From Chitinophagaceae bacterium (GTDB lineage Bacteria; Bacteroidota; Bacteroidia; Chitinophagales; Chitinophagaceae): a stretch of DNA of 33,550 nt. Below the pieces are notes generated by a model, which saw nothing but the letters and a program-made list of their open reading frames with translations, had not been told where the DNA came from and searched no databases. The translations under genes and the position numbers were made by a program. Of this stretch, positions 1 through 7,741 are shown one piece after another (within the stretch, counting starts at the first letter, position 1; every line of letters begins with the position of its first letter). Location: NCBI GenBank assembly GCA_947454155.1, contig CANGIT010000022.1:1-33550 (forward strand). The letters run 5' to 3'.

Positions 1-739
1 GACTTTCTCTCAATGATGAAGCGATGAATTTGAAACCGAATTTCTCTTTCATCTGCATGAACACATCTTTGAATCCATCGAGGTTCAGCTCGCCTTTGGT
101 AACATCCGTGTCCTTGGCTTTGAAACCCAACGTGGTGTCGGCGTCTTCTTCATTGCCGATGCAAACGTCTACATACTGACAAAGACGAGTCATCACTTCT
201 CTGGCTTTTTCCTTGCTCCACAATTTTTTTCTGTAGTTGAGGTCGATGCTGGTGGTGATGCCTTTGGCTTTGGCGGCTTTCAAGGCGGCTTCGGTAAGAG
301 CGGCGGCTTTATCGCTCAAGGCAGGGGTGATGCCGGTGGTATGAAACCAGGAAGCACCTTCAAAAATCTTATCGAAATCAAATTCGCTGGCATCCACATC
401 GGCGATGGAAGCACCGGCTCTGTCGTACACCACTTGAGACGCACGCATGGAAGCGCCGGTTTCCAGAAAATAGATACCCAAACGGTCGCCACCGAGGGCA
501 ATGTATTGTGTGTCTACACCATAACGGCGCAGATGGTTGATGGCAGATTGGCCAATAGGATTGTTGGGCACTTTGGTAACGAAGGTGCCATTGAGTCCAT
601 AATTGCAAAGGGCTGCAGATACATTCGCTTCACCGCCACCGTAAGTGATATCGAAGGTGTCGGCCTGAACAAATCTTTTAAAATCGGGGGTGGATAATCT
701 CAGCATGATTTCGCCGAGTGTGACTACTTTTTTTGACAT
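1..739 (-). CDS. kdgK: 2-dehydro-3-deoxygluconokinase (PfkB family), 3' end missing
   Basis: Phosphorylates 2-keto-3-deoxygluconate (KDG) to KDPG in the cytoplasm, the last step before KDPG aldolase in hexuronate breakdown. The frame opens with ATG at 739 and stays open to the left edge, giving 246 codons; the C-terminal third with the ATP site and catalytic GAGD is outside the window. Visible: N-terminal strand VVTLGEIMLRL (res 5-15), the PfkB signature region around GGGEANVSAAL (34-44), and DLNYRKKLW (166-174), typical of KDG kinases. It is divergent from yhcH and lies next to kdgA and a hexuronate transporter, which supports KDG rather than another sugar. A fructokinase-like PfkB is the alternative, judged unlikely. 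Confidence 0.88.
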   Translation of the reverse strand, partial: MSKKVVTLGEIMLRLSTPDFKRFVQADTFDITYGGGEANVSAALCNYGLNGTFVTKVPNNPIGQSAINHLRRYGVDTQYIALGGDRLGIYFLETGASMRASQVVYDRAGASIADVDASEFDFDKIFEGASWFHTTGITPALSDKAAALTEAALKAAKAKGITTSIDLNYRKKLWSKEKAREVMTRLCQYVDVCIGNEEDADTTLGFKAKDTDVTKGELNLDGFKDVFMQMKEKFGFKFIASSLRES

Positions 740-943
740 GATAATTGTATTGGGTTTATGCTTGTAAATATCTTCAATTATTGCGAAAAACTTCTCAAAA
801 AAAACGAAAACGATTGCGTAGAAATTCACTGCTCGGGAAGGTTTTCGGCTGTTTTATTGCAATAATTCGAAGCCAATCAATCTTTTTTATCATTATCTTG
901 GGCAACCTAATTTTATTTAACAACAAACACATCGTCTTAAACC
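740..943. promoter_or_regulatory. divergent intergenic region between kdgK and yhcH
   Basis: About 200 AT-rich bases that must hold the promoters of both the kdgK and the yhcH-kdgA-exuT directions. A weak Bacteroidota -7 element, TATCTTGG, lies at 894-901 on the plus strand, but no matching -33 TTG sits at the expected spacing. No clear operator palindrome or riboswitch is visible. Short frames here are not coding. Confidence 0.4.
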
Positions 944-1393
944 ATGATCATCGATTCTTTACACAATGCCCATCGTTATTTGAGTGTTCATCCATTGTTT
1001 GAAAAAGCTTTCGAGTACATCAACAGTACCGATTTGCTTCATGCTGCAGATGGTAAAGCAGATATTTCCGAGGGGCTTAAAGCGATATTCAGCCATGCGC
1101 AGGGTAAAACCGCCGAAGCCAGTCTCGCGAAATTCGAATGTCATAACAAGAACATCGACATACAGCTTTGCATCAGCGGAAAAGAAACCATTGGTTGGAA
1201 ACCCCGCACAAAATGTGGCCAACCGAATGGAGATTATAATGCAGAAAAAGATGTGCAGTTTTTCAATGATGCACCCGACATGTTTTTCGAACTAACAGAC
1301 GGCCAGTTCGCCATATTTTTTCCGGAAGATGTGCATGCGCCAATGATCGGAGAAGGCATGATCAAAAAGCTGGTGATAAAGGTGAAAATTTGA
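944..1393 (+). CDS. YhcH/YjgK/YiaL family protein (DUF386)
   Basis: A 149-residue cupin-like protein of the YhcH/YjgK/YiaL family, the full family length. Members often lie in operons for sialic acid, gulonate or uronate breakdown and are thought to act as sugar isomerases or anomerases, but the reaction is not settled. Putative metal ligands: E65, H67 and D72 in the stretch FECHNKNIDIQL, and H131 in FPEDVHAP (126-133). It is the first gene of the plus-strand hexuronate module, ahead of kdgA and the MFS transporter, and faces kdgK. The ATG at 944 starts directly at the conserved MIIDSL opening. The family call is firm; the specific substrate is inference from context. Confidence 0.85.
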   Translation: MIIDSLHNAHRYLSVHPLFEKAFEYINSTDLLHAADGKADISEGLKAIFSHAQGKTAEASLAKFECHNKNIDIQLCISGKETIGWKPRTKCGQPNGDYNAEKDVQFFNDAPDMFFELTDGQFAIFFPEDVHAPMIGEGMIKKLVIKVKI

Positions 1394-1415
1394 TAGCTAG
1401 TCAATTTGATGATTG

Positions 1416-1584
1416 GGTGACATGACGCTAAAAAACATCATCCCACAAACCCCGAAGGGGTGAAATTATTCTACCAAACCCCGAAGGGGTGACATTATTC
1501 TACCAAAACCCCAAAGGGGTGACATGACACTAAAAAACATAATCCCACAAACCCCGAAGGGGTGACATGACGCTAAAAAACATC
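1416..1584. repeat. mosaic of ACCCCGAAGGGGT palindromes with two alternating spacer types
   Basis: Four 13-base palindromes at 1449-1461, 1478-1490, 1508-1520 (loop AAA instead of GAA) and 1551-1563. After each palindrome follows one of two spacers: a short one (AAATTATTCTACCAA or CATTATTCTACCAA type) or a long one (GACATGACGCTAAAAAAC followed by ATCATCCCACAA). The long spacer starts at 1419, 1521 and 1564, the first preceded by a broken palindrome half. The last long spacer contains an in-frame ATG (1567) upstream of kdgA. Spacing is 29, 30 and 43 bases. It occupies the whole yhcH-kdgA gap. Confidence 0.85.
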
Positions 1585-1593
1585 AATAAAAAT

Positions 1594-2253
1594 ATGAAAC
1601 AAAAAGTCACAGACGCAATTGTATCTCAAGGAATCTTACCTCTTTACTTCAATGCAGATGAAACCTTGAGTGTCGATATTTTGAAAGCCATTTACCGTGC
1701 AGGTATCAAGGCGGTGGAATATACCAACAGAGGTGAAGCTGCATTAAGCAATTTCAAAAAAATGGTAGCTGTAAGAAACGCCGAAATGCCCGACATGTTG
1801 CTGGGCGTTGGCACCATCAAGAATTTGCAACAGGCGGAAGATTATATTGCGGCCGGTGCCGATTTTATGGTGAGTCCGGGTTTTGTGAAAGAAGTGGCCG
1901 AGAAAGCCAACAGCATCGGCATGCTCTATGCGCCGGGTTGCATGACGCCCACTGAGATCATCATGGCGGAAAACAGCGGAGTTACCTTCATCAAACTGTT
2001 TCCGGGCAATATGCTGGGCCCCGAATTCCTGAGCAGCATCAAAGAAATTTTTCCTAAACTTTTGTTTATGCCCACAGGTGGTGTGGATACTACAAAAGAA
2101 AATATAGAAGGATGGTTCAAAGCCGGTGTTTGTGCCGTGGGCATGGGCAGCAAGCTGATCAGTAAGAAACTAATGGAAGCCAAAGATTATGATACCATTG
2201 AAGCCTCCACACGCGAAGTGCTGTCAACAATACAATCCATCAAAATAAAATAA
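1594..2253 (+). CDS. kdgA: bifunctional 4-hydroxy-2-oxoglutarate / KDPG aldolase
   Basis: Class I aldolase splitting KDPG into pyruvate and glyceraldehyde 3-phosphate. With the ATG at 1594 it is 219 residues, a usual length. Motifs: VEYTNR (41-46) with the catalytic glutamate E42, FIKLFPG (132-138) with the Schiff-base lysine K134, and MPTGGVD (159-165) for phosphate binding. An upstream in-frame ATG at 1567 would add nine residues, but that stretch is a copy of the repeat spacer at 1419-1440, so 1594 is preferred. The MFS transporter begins 9 bases after its stop, so the two are probably co-transcribed. Together with kdgK it completes KDG-to-pyruvate conversion. Confidence 0.93.
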   Translation: MKQKVTDAIVSQGILPLYFNADETLSVDILKAIYRAGIKAVEYTNRGEAALSNFKKMVAVRNAEMPDMLLGVGTIKNLQQAEDYIAAGADFMVSPGFVKEVAEKANSIGMLYAPGCMTPTEIIMAENSGVTFIKLFPGNMLGPEFLSSIKEIFPKLLFMPTGGVDTTKENIEGWFKAGVCAVGMGSKLISKKLMEAKDYDTIEASTREVLSTIQSIKIK

Positions 2254-2262
2254 TTTACTGTT

Positions 2263-3576
2263 ATGACACAGCATCAAAAAATGACAAAATACCGCTGGAC
2301 AATCTGTGCATTGGTGTTTTTTGCCACCACTGTTAACTACCTCGACCGTGCCGTAATCAGTTTGCTGAAGCCCTACCTGGCTGCCGCGTTCAGTTGGGAT
2401 AAAACCGCTGAAATAGCCAATTATGCCAATATAGAAATCGCATTCAAGATTGCCTATGCTATAGGAATGCTGTTTGCTGGAAGGGTGATCGACAAGCTGG
2501 GAACAAAAATCGGTTATGCAGTGGCTACTGGATTATGGAGTATCGCCGCTGTATTACATGCGTTTGCCACAGGGACAGGAGGATTTAGTATCGCCAGGGT
2601 TTTCTTGGGAGTTACCGAATCGGGTAATTTTCCTGCAGCCATCAAAGTAACAGCGGAATGGTTTCCCAAAAAGGAAAGGGCACTGGCCACCGGAATATTC
2701 AATTCAGGTTCCAATATTGGTGCTATTCTGGCTCCTTTGTCTGTTCCGTTTATTGCAGAGAAATGGGGTTGGAAATGGGCTTTCATCATTACAGGGGCCA
2801 TTGGTTTCATATGGCTCATTCTTTGGTTTGTCTATTACGAAGTGCCGAGCCGCATGGCTAAATTATCGAAAGCAGAATTTGATTATATCCATGCCGATGA
2901 GGCTGCCACTGCCGAAGCCGAACCTGCCGAAAAAGTAAGCTGGTTCCGATTGCTTCAATTTCGTCAAACATGGGCATTCGCCATCGGTAAGTTTTTAACC
3001 GATCCCATTTGGTGGTTTTATCTTTTCTGGTTGCCCGATTTTCTCGGTAAACAATATGGTTTGAAAGGCACCGATATCGCTTTTCCGGTTGCGATGGTTT
3101 ATGTAATCTCCAGCATAGGCAGCATCGGTGGTGGTTATATTCCCATGCGTTTAATCAACAAGGGATGGCCCGTTTTCAAAGCGCGTAAAACCAGTATGTT
3201 GATTTATGCTTTCTGCGTGTTGCCCATCGTATTTGCTCAACTGCTTGGTGGCGTTAACATGTGGCTCGCTGTACTCGTCATTGGATTGGCGGCAGCTGCT
3301 CATCAGGCCTGGAGTGCGAACATTTTTACTACAGTAAGTGATATGTTTCCCAAATCAACCACAGCCTCTGTTACAGGTATTGGGGGTATGTTTGGCGGAT
3401 TAGGAGGCATTCTTCTTTCGATGCTCGTGCAAAAAAGAATGTTTGTCTATTTCGAAAGCATCAACCAAATCCAGACCGGTTATTACATCATGTTCTTCAT
3501 CTGCGGTGCCGCGTATCTTTTGGGCTGGCTTTTCATGCATATGTTAGTACCTAAAATGAAACGCATCGAACTGTAA
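2263..3576 (+). CDS. exuT: hexuronate-type MFS transporter
   Basis: A 437-residue, 12-helix major facilitator of the anion:cation symporter family, inner membrane, probably importing glucuronate or galacturonate with protons. The first helix carries VNYLDRAVIS (about 24-33), typical of ExuT/GudP-like carriers; helix 2-3 contains GRVIDKLGTKIGY, the MFS loop motif; helices 4-5 include GNFPAAIKVTAEWFPKKERA, strongly conserved in this family. It sits directly after kdgA and ends before a strong terminator. Substrate is inferred from the KDG kinase and aldolase neighbours. An internal methionine six residues in (MTKYRW) is an alternative start. Confidence 0.88.
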   Translation: MTQHQKMTKYRWTICALVFFATTVNYLDRAVISLLKPYLAAAFSWDKTAEIANYANIEIAFKIAYAIGMLFAGRVIDKLGTKIGYAVATGLWSIAAVLHAFATGTGGFSIARVFLGVTESGNFPAAIKVTAEWFPKKERALATGIFNSGSNIGAILAPLSVPFIAEKWGWKWAFIITGAIGFIWLILWFVYYEVPSRMAKLSKAEFDYIHADEAATAEAEPAEKVSWFRLLQFRQTWAFAIGKFLTDPIWWFYLFWLPDFLGKQYGLKGTDIAFPVAMVYVISSIGSIGGGYIPMRLINKGWPVFKARKTSMLIYAFCVLPIVFAQLLGGVNMWLAVLVIGLAAAAHQAWSANIFTTVSDMFPKSTTASVTGIGGMFGGLGGILLSMLVQKRMFVYFESINQIQTGYYIMFFICGAAYLLGWLFMHMLVPKMKRIEL

Positions 3577-3593
3577 AAATAGCTCTTCATTTG

Positions 3594-3641
3594 ATCTCCA
3601 TAGTGGTTGCCTCAAATCGGTTTCACTATGGAGATTTTTTA
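3594..3641 (+). terminator. terminator after the hexuronate transporter
   Basis: A perfect 12-base-pair stem, ATCTCCATAGTG (3594-3605) with CACTATGGAGAT (3624-3635), is followed by a T run. It ends the plus-strand operon and may also serve the converging desaturase. Confidence 0.85.
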
Positions 3642-3646
3642 TGCCC

Positions 3647-4405
3647 TCAAAATTCTGTAGCTACTCTTTGTGTGGCCAATTTGTTGAAATGAATGACCCC
3701 CAGCCACGACAATAATTTCATCACCAGATAAGTGGGGTCAAGCTCATGCCATTTGTAGCCAAAGTTGACCCTCGAAGGAAATTTATGGTGGTTGTTGTGA
3801 TAACTTTCGCCCATCATTAATATATCCAAGGGAAGCAGGTTCTTTGAGGTGTTGTTCATTTCAAAATTGCTGTAACCATATTTATGCGCAAACCAATTGA
3901 TGATGGTACCATGGATAGGTCCCATGAAAACATGAACAGGTATCAGCAAATACCACCAAAAGGAAGATGCGAAATAAACATAGTAACCAATATATATCAA
4001 CACCCACAACAAGCTGGAGGTATACGACATGGCCCATCGGTCGAATGCAGGCCAGTCGGGTATGTTTTTAAGAAAACGCGCATCAGGGGTGAGCGTGTGT
4101 TTGTAAATACCCAGATATACTTTGTTGGTGCGCAGCATCATGTCGATCACCCCCTTCGAAAACCGCGGTGAATGAGGATCCTGAGCAGTGTCGGTGTACG
4201 CATGATGCAGGCGGTGCATGATACCGTAAGCCCTTGGACTCATATACGATGACCCTTGTGTGATGTAAGCAAAAATGTAAAAGAATCTTTCCCAAAATTT
4301 ACTCATGCTAAAAGCGCCATGAGCCGCATAACGATGATCCAAAAAAGTTTGGGAAAACAATGACAAATACCAATGTGCGGCGAGGAAAATAAGTATCGCT
4401 TTCAT
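3647..4405 (-). CDS. acyl-CoA / fatty acid desaturase (membrane di-iron)
   Basis: A 252-residue integral membrane desaturase, probably introducing a delta-9 double bond into acyl chains to tune membrane fluidity. All three histidine boxes are present: HRYAAH (24-29), HRLHH (64-68) and HNNHH (203-207), plus the extra histidine region GPIHGTIINWFAH (162-174). Hydrophobic stretches lie around 1-20, 40-55 and 130-165. This short form, without a cytochrome b5 domain, is common in Bacteroidota. It converges with the transporter upstream and is separated by 101 bases from alkD; no operon partner is evident. Family certain, regiospecificity inferred. Confidence 0.9.
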   Translation of the reverse strand: MKAILIFLAAHWYLSLFSQTFLDHRYAAHGAFSMSKFWERFFYIFAYITQGSSYMSPRAYGIMHRLHHAYTDTAQDPHSPRFSKGVIDMMLRTNKVYLGIYKHTLTPDARFLKNIPDWPAFDRWAMSYTSSLLWVLIYIGYYVYFASSFWWYLLIPVHVFMGPIHGTIINWFAHKYGYSNFEMNNTSKNLLPLDILMMGESYHNNHHKFPSRVNFGYKWHELDPTYLVMKLLSWLGVIHFNKLATQRVATEF

Positions 4406-4506
4406 CGCCTAAATGTCTGCGATGACGTTATGCATAGCAATGATGGTTGCCATCCCTTTCTGCGATGATGGTCATGTGATGAAAGGAAAGTAGGAAAAAC
4501 CAATGA

Positions 4507-5256
4507 TCAAACTAATTTTTTCAGATAGGCCTTTCGCTGGGGTTCTGGCATTTTTTCAATCGCATACCGGAGCAAGGTGCGGGGCATGCGGGTATAATTT
4601 TCATTCAGAAATTCTTCAACTGCCAGCGGATCTTTTTGCCAGGCTTCTTTCAACATCCAACCGGTGGCTTTTTGCATCAGGTCGTGCGGATGTTCAAGTA
4701 AATGCTCGCACAACGGAAAAAGATCGGTGAGGATATTTTTACGGATGAAATGCAGTTGAGATACCATGGCAATCCGGTTTTTCCACAGCGAATCGGATTT
4801 TGCAAATGCATGTAAGATTTTCTTGTCGTTGTGTTCGAGCCATGGCCCTAAGATGAAGTGCGCACTGGAATCCACCAGGTCCCAGTTGTTCATGCGTTCA
4901 GCTTTTTCTATGTAAAGTTCCACCCAGCTTTGTTCTTGCTTTTTTTTGGCAGCCATTTTACAAACATGCACCAGTAAAAAAACGCCGGTCAGTCTTTCTT
5001 CGTGAAAGTCGGCATCGAGCAAACGAACAATGTCTTCTCTCGTACATTCGTTGCCGTATTTTTTGGCGATGGCCCGCTGCTGCGGCACGCTGACGCCATG
5101 AAACCGATCTCCTTCGCCATATTCCCCTTTGCCGGTTTTGAAAAAACGTTGCATGGATACAGCCCTTTCTGGTGAGGCAAGTTGCTGCAAGTCTTTGATG
5201 ATATCTTGGTAAACGACTGTTTTCATGAGATTGAAGATACGGATTTGAGCTTTCAT
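4507..5256 (-). CDS. AlkD-like DNA alkylation repair glycosylase
   Basis: HEAT-repeat DNA glycosylase of the AlkD family, which removes positively charged alkylated bases such as 3- and 7-alkylpurines. 249 residues from the ATG at 5256; an internal ATG at 5226 gives 239 residues, closer to the roughly 237 of Bacillus cereus AlkD. Conserved FFKTGKGEYGEGD near the N-terminus and the active-site stretch NNWDLVDSSA, with the Trp and Asp expected from the family. The ATG at 5256 overlaps the stop of the upstream araC gene as TGATG, suggesting translational coupling and a shared transcript. It would act in the cytoplasm on the chromosome. Confidence 0.88.
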   Translation of the reverse strand: MKAQIRIFNLMKTVVYQDIIKDLQQLASPERAVSMQRFFKTGKGEYGEGDRFHGVSVPQQRAIAKKYGNECTREDIVRLLDADFHEERLTGVFLLVHVCKMAAKKKQEQSWVELYIEKAERMNNWDLVDSSAHFILGPWLEHNDKKILHAFAKSDSLWKNRIAMVSQLHFIRKNILTDLFPLCEHLLEHPHDLMQKATGWMLKEAWQKDPLAVEEFLNENYTRMPRTLLRYAIEKMPEPQRKAYLKKLV

Positions 5257-6101
5257 CAAAACTCGTTGCCATACATTTTTCGGTAGGCGGTCGGGGTCAT
5301 ATTCTTGACTGCTTTGAATTGTTTGCTGAAATGCGACCAGCTGTTGTAGCCGCTCTCATAGCAAATGTCTATGACAGGCATGTCTCCCGAATGCAACATC
5401 TTACAGGCATGACTGATCCTGACATCTCTTAAAAAATCGAAGTATGACTTTTTGATGTTCCTTTTGAAAAACCTGCAAAAAGTAGGGATGGTCATTTTCG
5501 CAACATGTGCGATTTCGAAGAGCGTAATGGAGTTTCTGAAGTGTTTGAACGTGTATTCAATGACAGCTTCTATCGTTGGATTGACATTGTTTTTTGAGTC
5601 GGAAAATTCTTTGGCAATCACTTCATATCCTTTCCCGGTTGCAATGGCTTGCAAACACGAGAGCAACTGCAGCATCCGTTCAAAGCCTTTGGTTTCATTG
5701 ATGGCCAGTAAATGTTCGGTTATCTGCTGTTTTAATTTTTGCTGAAAGAAAATACCGTGTTGCTGTGCAAGCAATTTGCTGATCTTGCCTAATTCGGGCG
5801 TATGAATGAAACCAGACTCAAAAATTTCTTTTTTAAAATGTATTACCAGCGCGCTTCCTGTGGCTGCAGCATTGGTTTTTCTGAACCAATGAGGCAAATT
5901 GCCTGAAAGAAAATAAACATCTCCTTTTCGGTATTCATTCACGTAATCGCCGATCATGGCTGTACCATTGCCTTGTTTGATGAGAATGATCTCATACTCG
6001 TCGTGTTTGTGCCAGTTGGTTTCAAAGTGGGGAGTGGTGTATGTTCTGCAAGCAAAACTCTCGTGCTGTTCAAGCGGAATTTTTTGGATGAGTGTTTTCA
6101 T
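5256..6101 (-). CDS. AraC family transcriptional regulator
   Basis: A 281-residue regulator: an N-terminal cupin sugar-sensing domain (about 20-110, with HFETNWHKHDEYEII and GDVYFLSGNLPHWF) and a C-terminal double helix-turn-helix (about 180-281, with VIDICYESGYNSWSHFSKQF and MTPTAYRKMYG). It is transcribed away from xylB across a 138-base gap, so it is the natural candidate for the regulator of the xylose operon, though the effector is not readable from sequence. Its stop overlaps the start of the AlkD-like gene. Confidence 0.9.
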   Translation of the reverse strand: MKTLIQKIPLEQHESFACRTYTTPHFETNWHKHDEYEIILIKQGNGTAMIGDYVNEYRKGDVYFLSGNLPHWFRKTNAAATGSALVIHFKKEIFESGFIHTPELGKISKLLAQQHGIFFQQKLKQQITEHLLAINETKGFERMLQLLSCLQAIATGKGYEVIAKEFSDSKNNVNPTIEAVIEYTFKHFRNSITLFEIAHVAKMTIPTFCRFFKRNIKKSYFDFLRDVRISHACKMLHSGDMPVIDICYESGYNSWSHFSKQFKAVKNMTPTAYRKMYGNEF

Positions 6102-6133
6102 CGCTGAAGTTAAAATGGTATTTTATCATTAAT

Positions 6134-6221
6134 TCAACTCAAATTAGGATAAAGTTGATAAGATAGCGTATTTATTTATTTTTTTAGCAGTTGACAAGCC
6201 GTATGAAGTTGTAGATATTTG
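6134..6221 (+). promoter_or_regulatory. xylose operon promoter with possible AraC-type operator
   Basis: A -33 TTG at 6191-6193 and a -7 element GATATTTG at 6214-6221 (7 of 8 to TAnnTTTG) are 20 bases apart, the same spacing seen at other promoters here; start of transcription would fall about 12 bases before the xylB ATG. Upstream, TCAACT (6134-6139) and AGTTGA (6153-6158) form an inverted repeat with a 13-base spacer, a candidate operator. Confidence 0.5.
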
Positions 6222-6239
6222 GATTCAATACAACACCAA

Positions 6240-7718
6240 ATGATTGCGATAGGAATTGACCTGGGTACTTCTTTCATTAAAGTTTCGGCTTATGATACAG
6301 TTGCTGCTGTTTGTGTAGCTGCAGCTCAATACCCCGAAAAAGAATGTGGGATTGTGAGTCGTGAACCCAACTGGGCTGAGCAATCGCCGGCAGATTGGTG
6401 GCATCATGTAAAGCAGGCGATCTTGTTGCTTCATGCACAGAACAAATATGATCCTGCAGCCATCGGAGCCATCGGTATCGCTTATCAGATGCACGGATTG
6501 GTTTGTTTGGATGAGCATAATCAGGTGTTGAGAGACAGCATCATCTGGTGCGACAGCCGGGCGGTGGAAATTGGAAACCAGGCCATGAACGCTATCGGTG
6601 AAGATTACTGTTTAAATCACCTGCTCAACGCACCGGGCAATTTCACAGCCAGCAAATTGGCATGGGTAAAGAAAAATGAACCTGAACTGTTTGCCAAAAT
6701 CAAAACCATCCTCTTGCCCGGAGATTTTATAGCTTACCAATTGACCGGGAAGCTATCTACCACAGTCAGCGCCTTGACTGAGGCGGTATGCTGGGATTTC
6801 AAAACGAATACAGTTTCAGAAAAGCTGATGGATTATTTCGGATTTGATGCATCCATCATTCCGGAAATAAAAGACAATTTTGAAATACATGGAAACTTGT
6901 TAGATACGGTGGCCAAGGAGCTTGGACTTCCTGCAGGCATTCCGGTTTCATACAAAGCGGGCGATCAACCGAACAATGCTTTCAGCTTGAATGTAATGAA
7001 AGAAGGTGAGATGGCTGCAACAGCCGGCACCAGCGGTGTGATTTATGCGGTCACCGAAAAGTTGTTTCATGATGTGCAATCACGGGTGAATACTTTTGCC
7101 CACGTCAATCATCTTGCAGCCAATCACTCCTTGGGTGTGTTGATGTGCATCAACGGTACGGGCATTTTATATAAATACATCCGTTCAATTTTAGGTAAAA
7201 ACCTCTCTTATGCCGAATTGAATGAATTGGCAGCTGCTGTTCCTGTTGGCAGCGAAGGCCTTTTGATGCTGCCATTCGGCAATGGCGCCGAAAGAATTTT
7301 GGGCAACCGAACTGTCGGCTCACACCTGTTGAATTTGAATTTCAATATCCATACACCATCACACATCGTCAGGGCCGCACTTGAGGGAATTGCCTTCGCT
7401 TTTCAATACGGACTCAACATCATGAGGGAAAATGGCATACAACTCTCGGTAGTCAAAGCACCCAGGGCCAATCTTTTTTTGAGTGAAGTATTCATCGATG
7501 CTTTTGTGAATACCACCGGACTGACATTGGAGTTGTATGAAGCCGATGGCAGCATAGGTGCCGCCAAGGGAGCTTGTGCCGGTGTTTTTATGTCTGAAAA
7601 GAAGGAGCCTCCTTTATTAGCGGCAAATGCAGTAAGGGTGATCCATCCCGATAAGCAGAATCTCTATGACGACCATTACAACAATTGGGAAACAGAACTG
7701 AAAAAAAAGCTACAATAA
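6240..7718 (+). CDS. xylB: xylulokinase
   Basis: FGGY-family kinase converting D-xylulose to D-xylulose 5-phosphate. 492 residues from the ATG at 6240; an upstream in-frame TTG lies within the -7 element of the proposed promoter and is rejected. The N-terminal ATPase motif is IGIDLGTSFIKV; the middle has DSIIWCDSRA and a KLAWVKKNEPELF stretch typical of xylulokinase; the second phosphate motif is AGDQPNNAF and then ATAGTSGVIY. It is the first gene of the xylose operon, 23 bases ahead of xylA. Confidence 0.94.
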   Translation: MIAIGIDLGTSFIKVSAYDTVAAVCVAAAQYPEKECGIVSREPNWAEQSPADWWHHVKQAILLLHAQNKYDPAAIGAIGIAYQMHGLVCLDEHNQVLRDSIIWCDSRAVEIGNQAMNAIGEDYCLNHLLNAPGNFTASKLAWVKKNEPELFAKIKTILLPGDFIAYQLTGKLSTTVSALTEAVCWDFKTNTVSEKLMDYFGFDASIIPEIKDNFEIHGNLLDTVAKELGLPAGIPVSYKAGDQPNNAFSLNVMKEGEMAATAGTSGVIYAVTEKLFHDVQSRVNTFAHVNHLAANHSLGVLMCINGTGILYKYIRSILGKNLSYAELNELAAAVPVGSEGLLMLPFGNGAERILGNRTVGSHLLNLNFNIHTPSHIVRAALEGIAFAFQYGLNIMRENGIQLSVVKAPRANLFLSEVFIDAFVNTTGLTLELYEADGSIGAAKGACAGVFMSEKKEPPLLAANAVRVIHPDKQNLYDDHYNNWETELKKKLQ

Positions 7719-7741
7719 TTCTACAATAAATAATTTAAAAG

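Noticed and set aside
745..1002. 85-residue frame in the kdgK-yhcH gap
   Set aside because: Overlaps the start of yhcH in another frame, has low-complexity Lys/Arg and hydrophobic sequence from an AT-rich promoter region.
1416..1584. Possible CRISPR array
   Set aside because: Repeat units are short palindromes, spacing is irregular (29, 30 and 43), the spacers are themselves repeated, and no cas gene is near.
6219..6239. Upstream TTG start of xylB
   Set aside because: It falls in the proposed -7 promoter element; the ATG at 6240 opens directly into the conserved ATPase motif.
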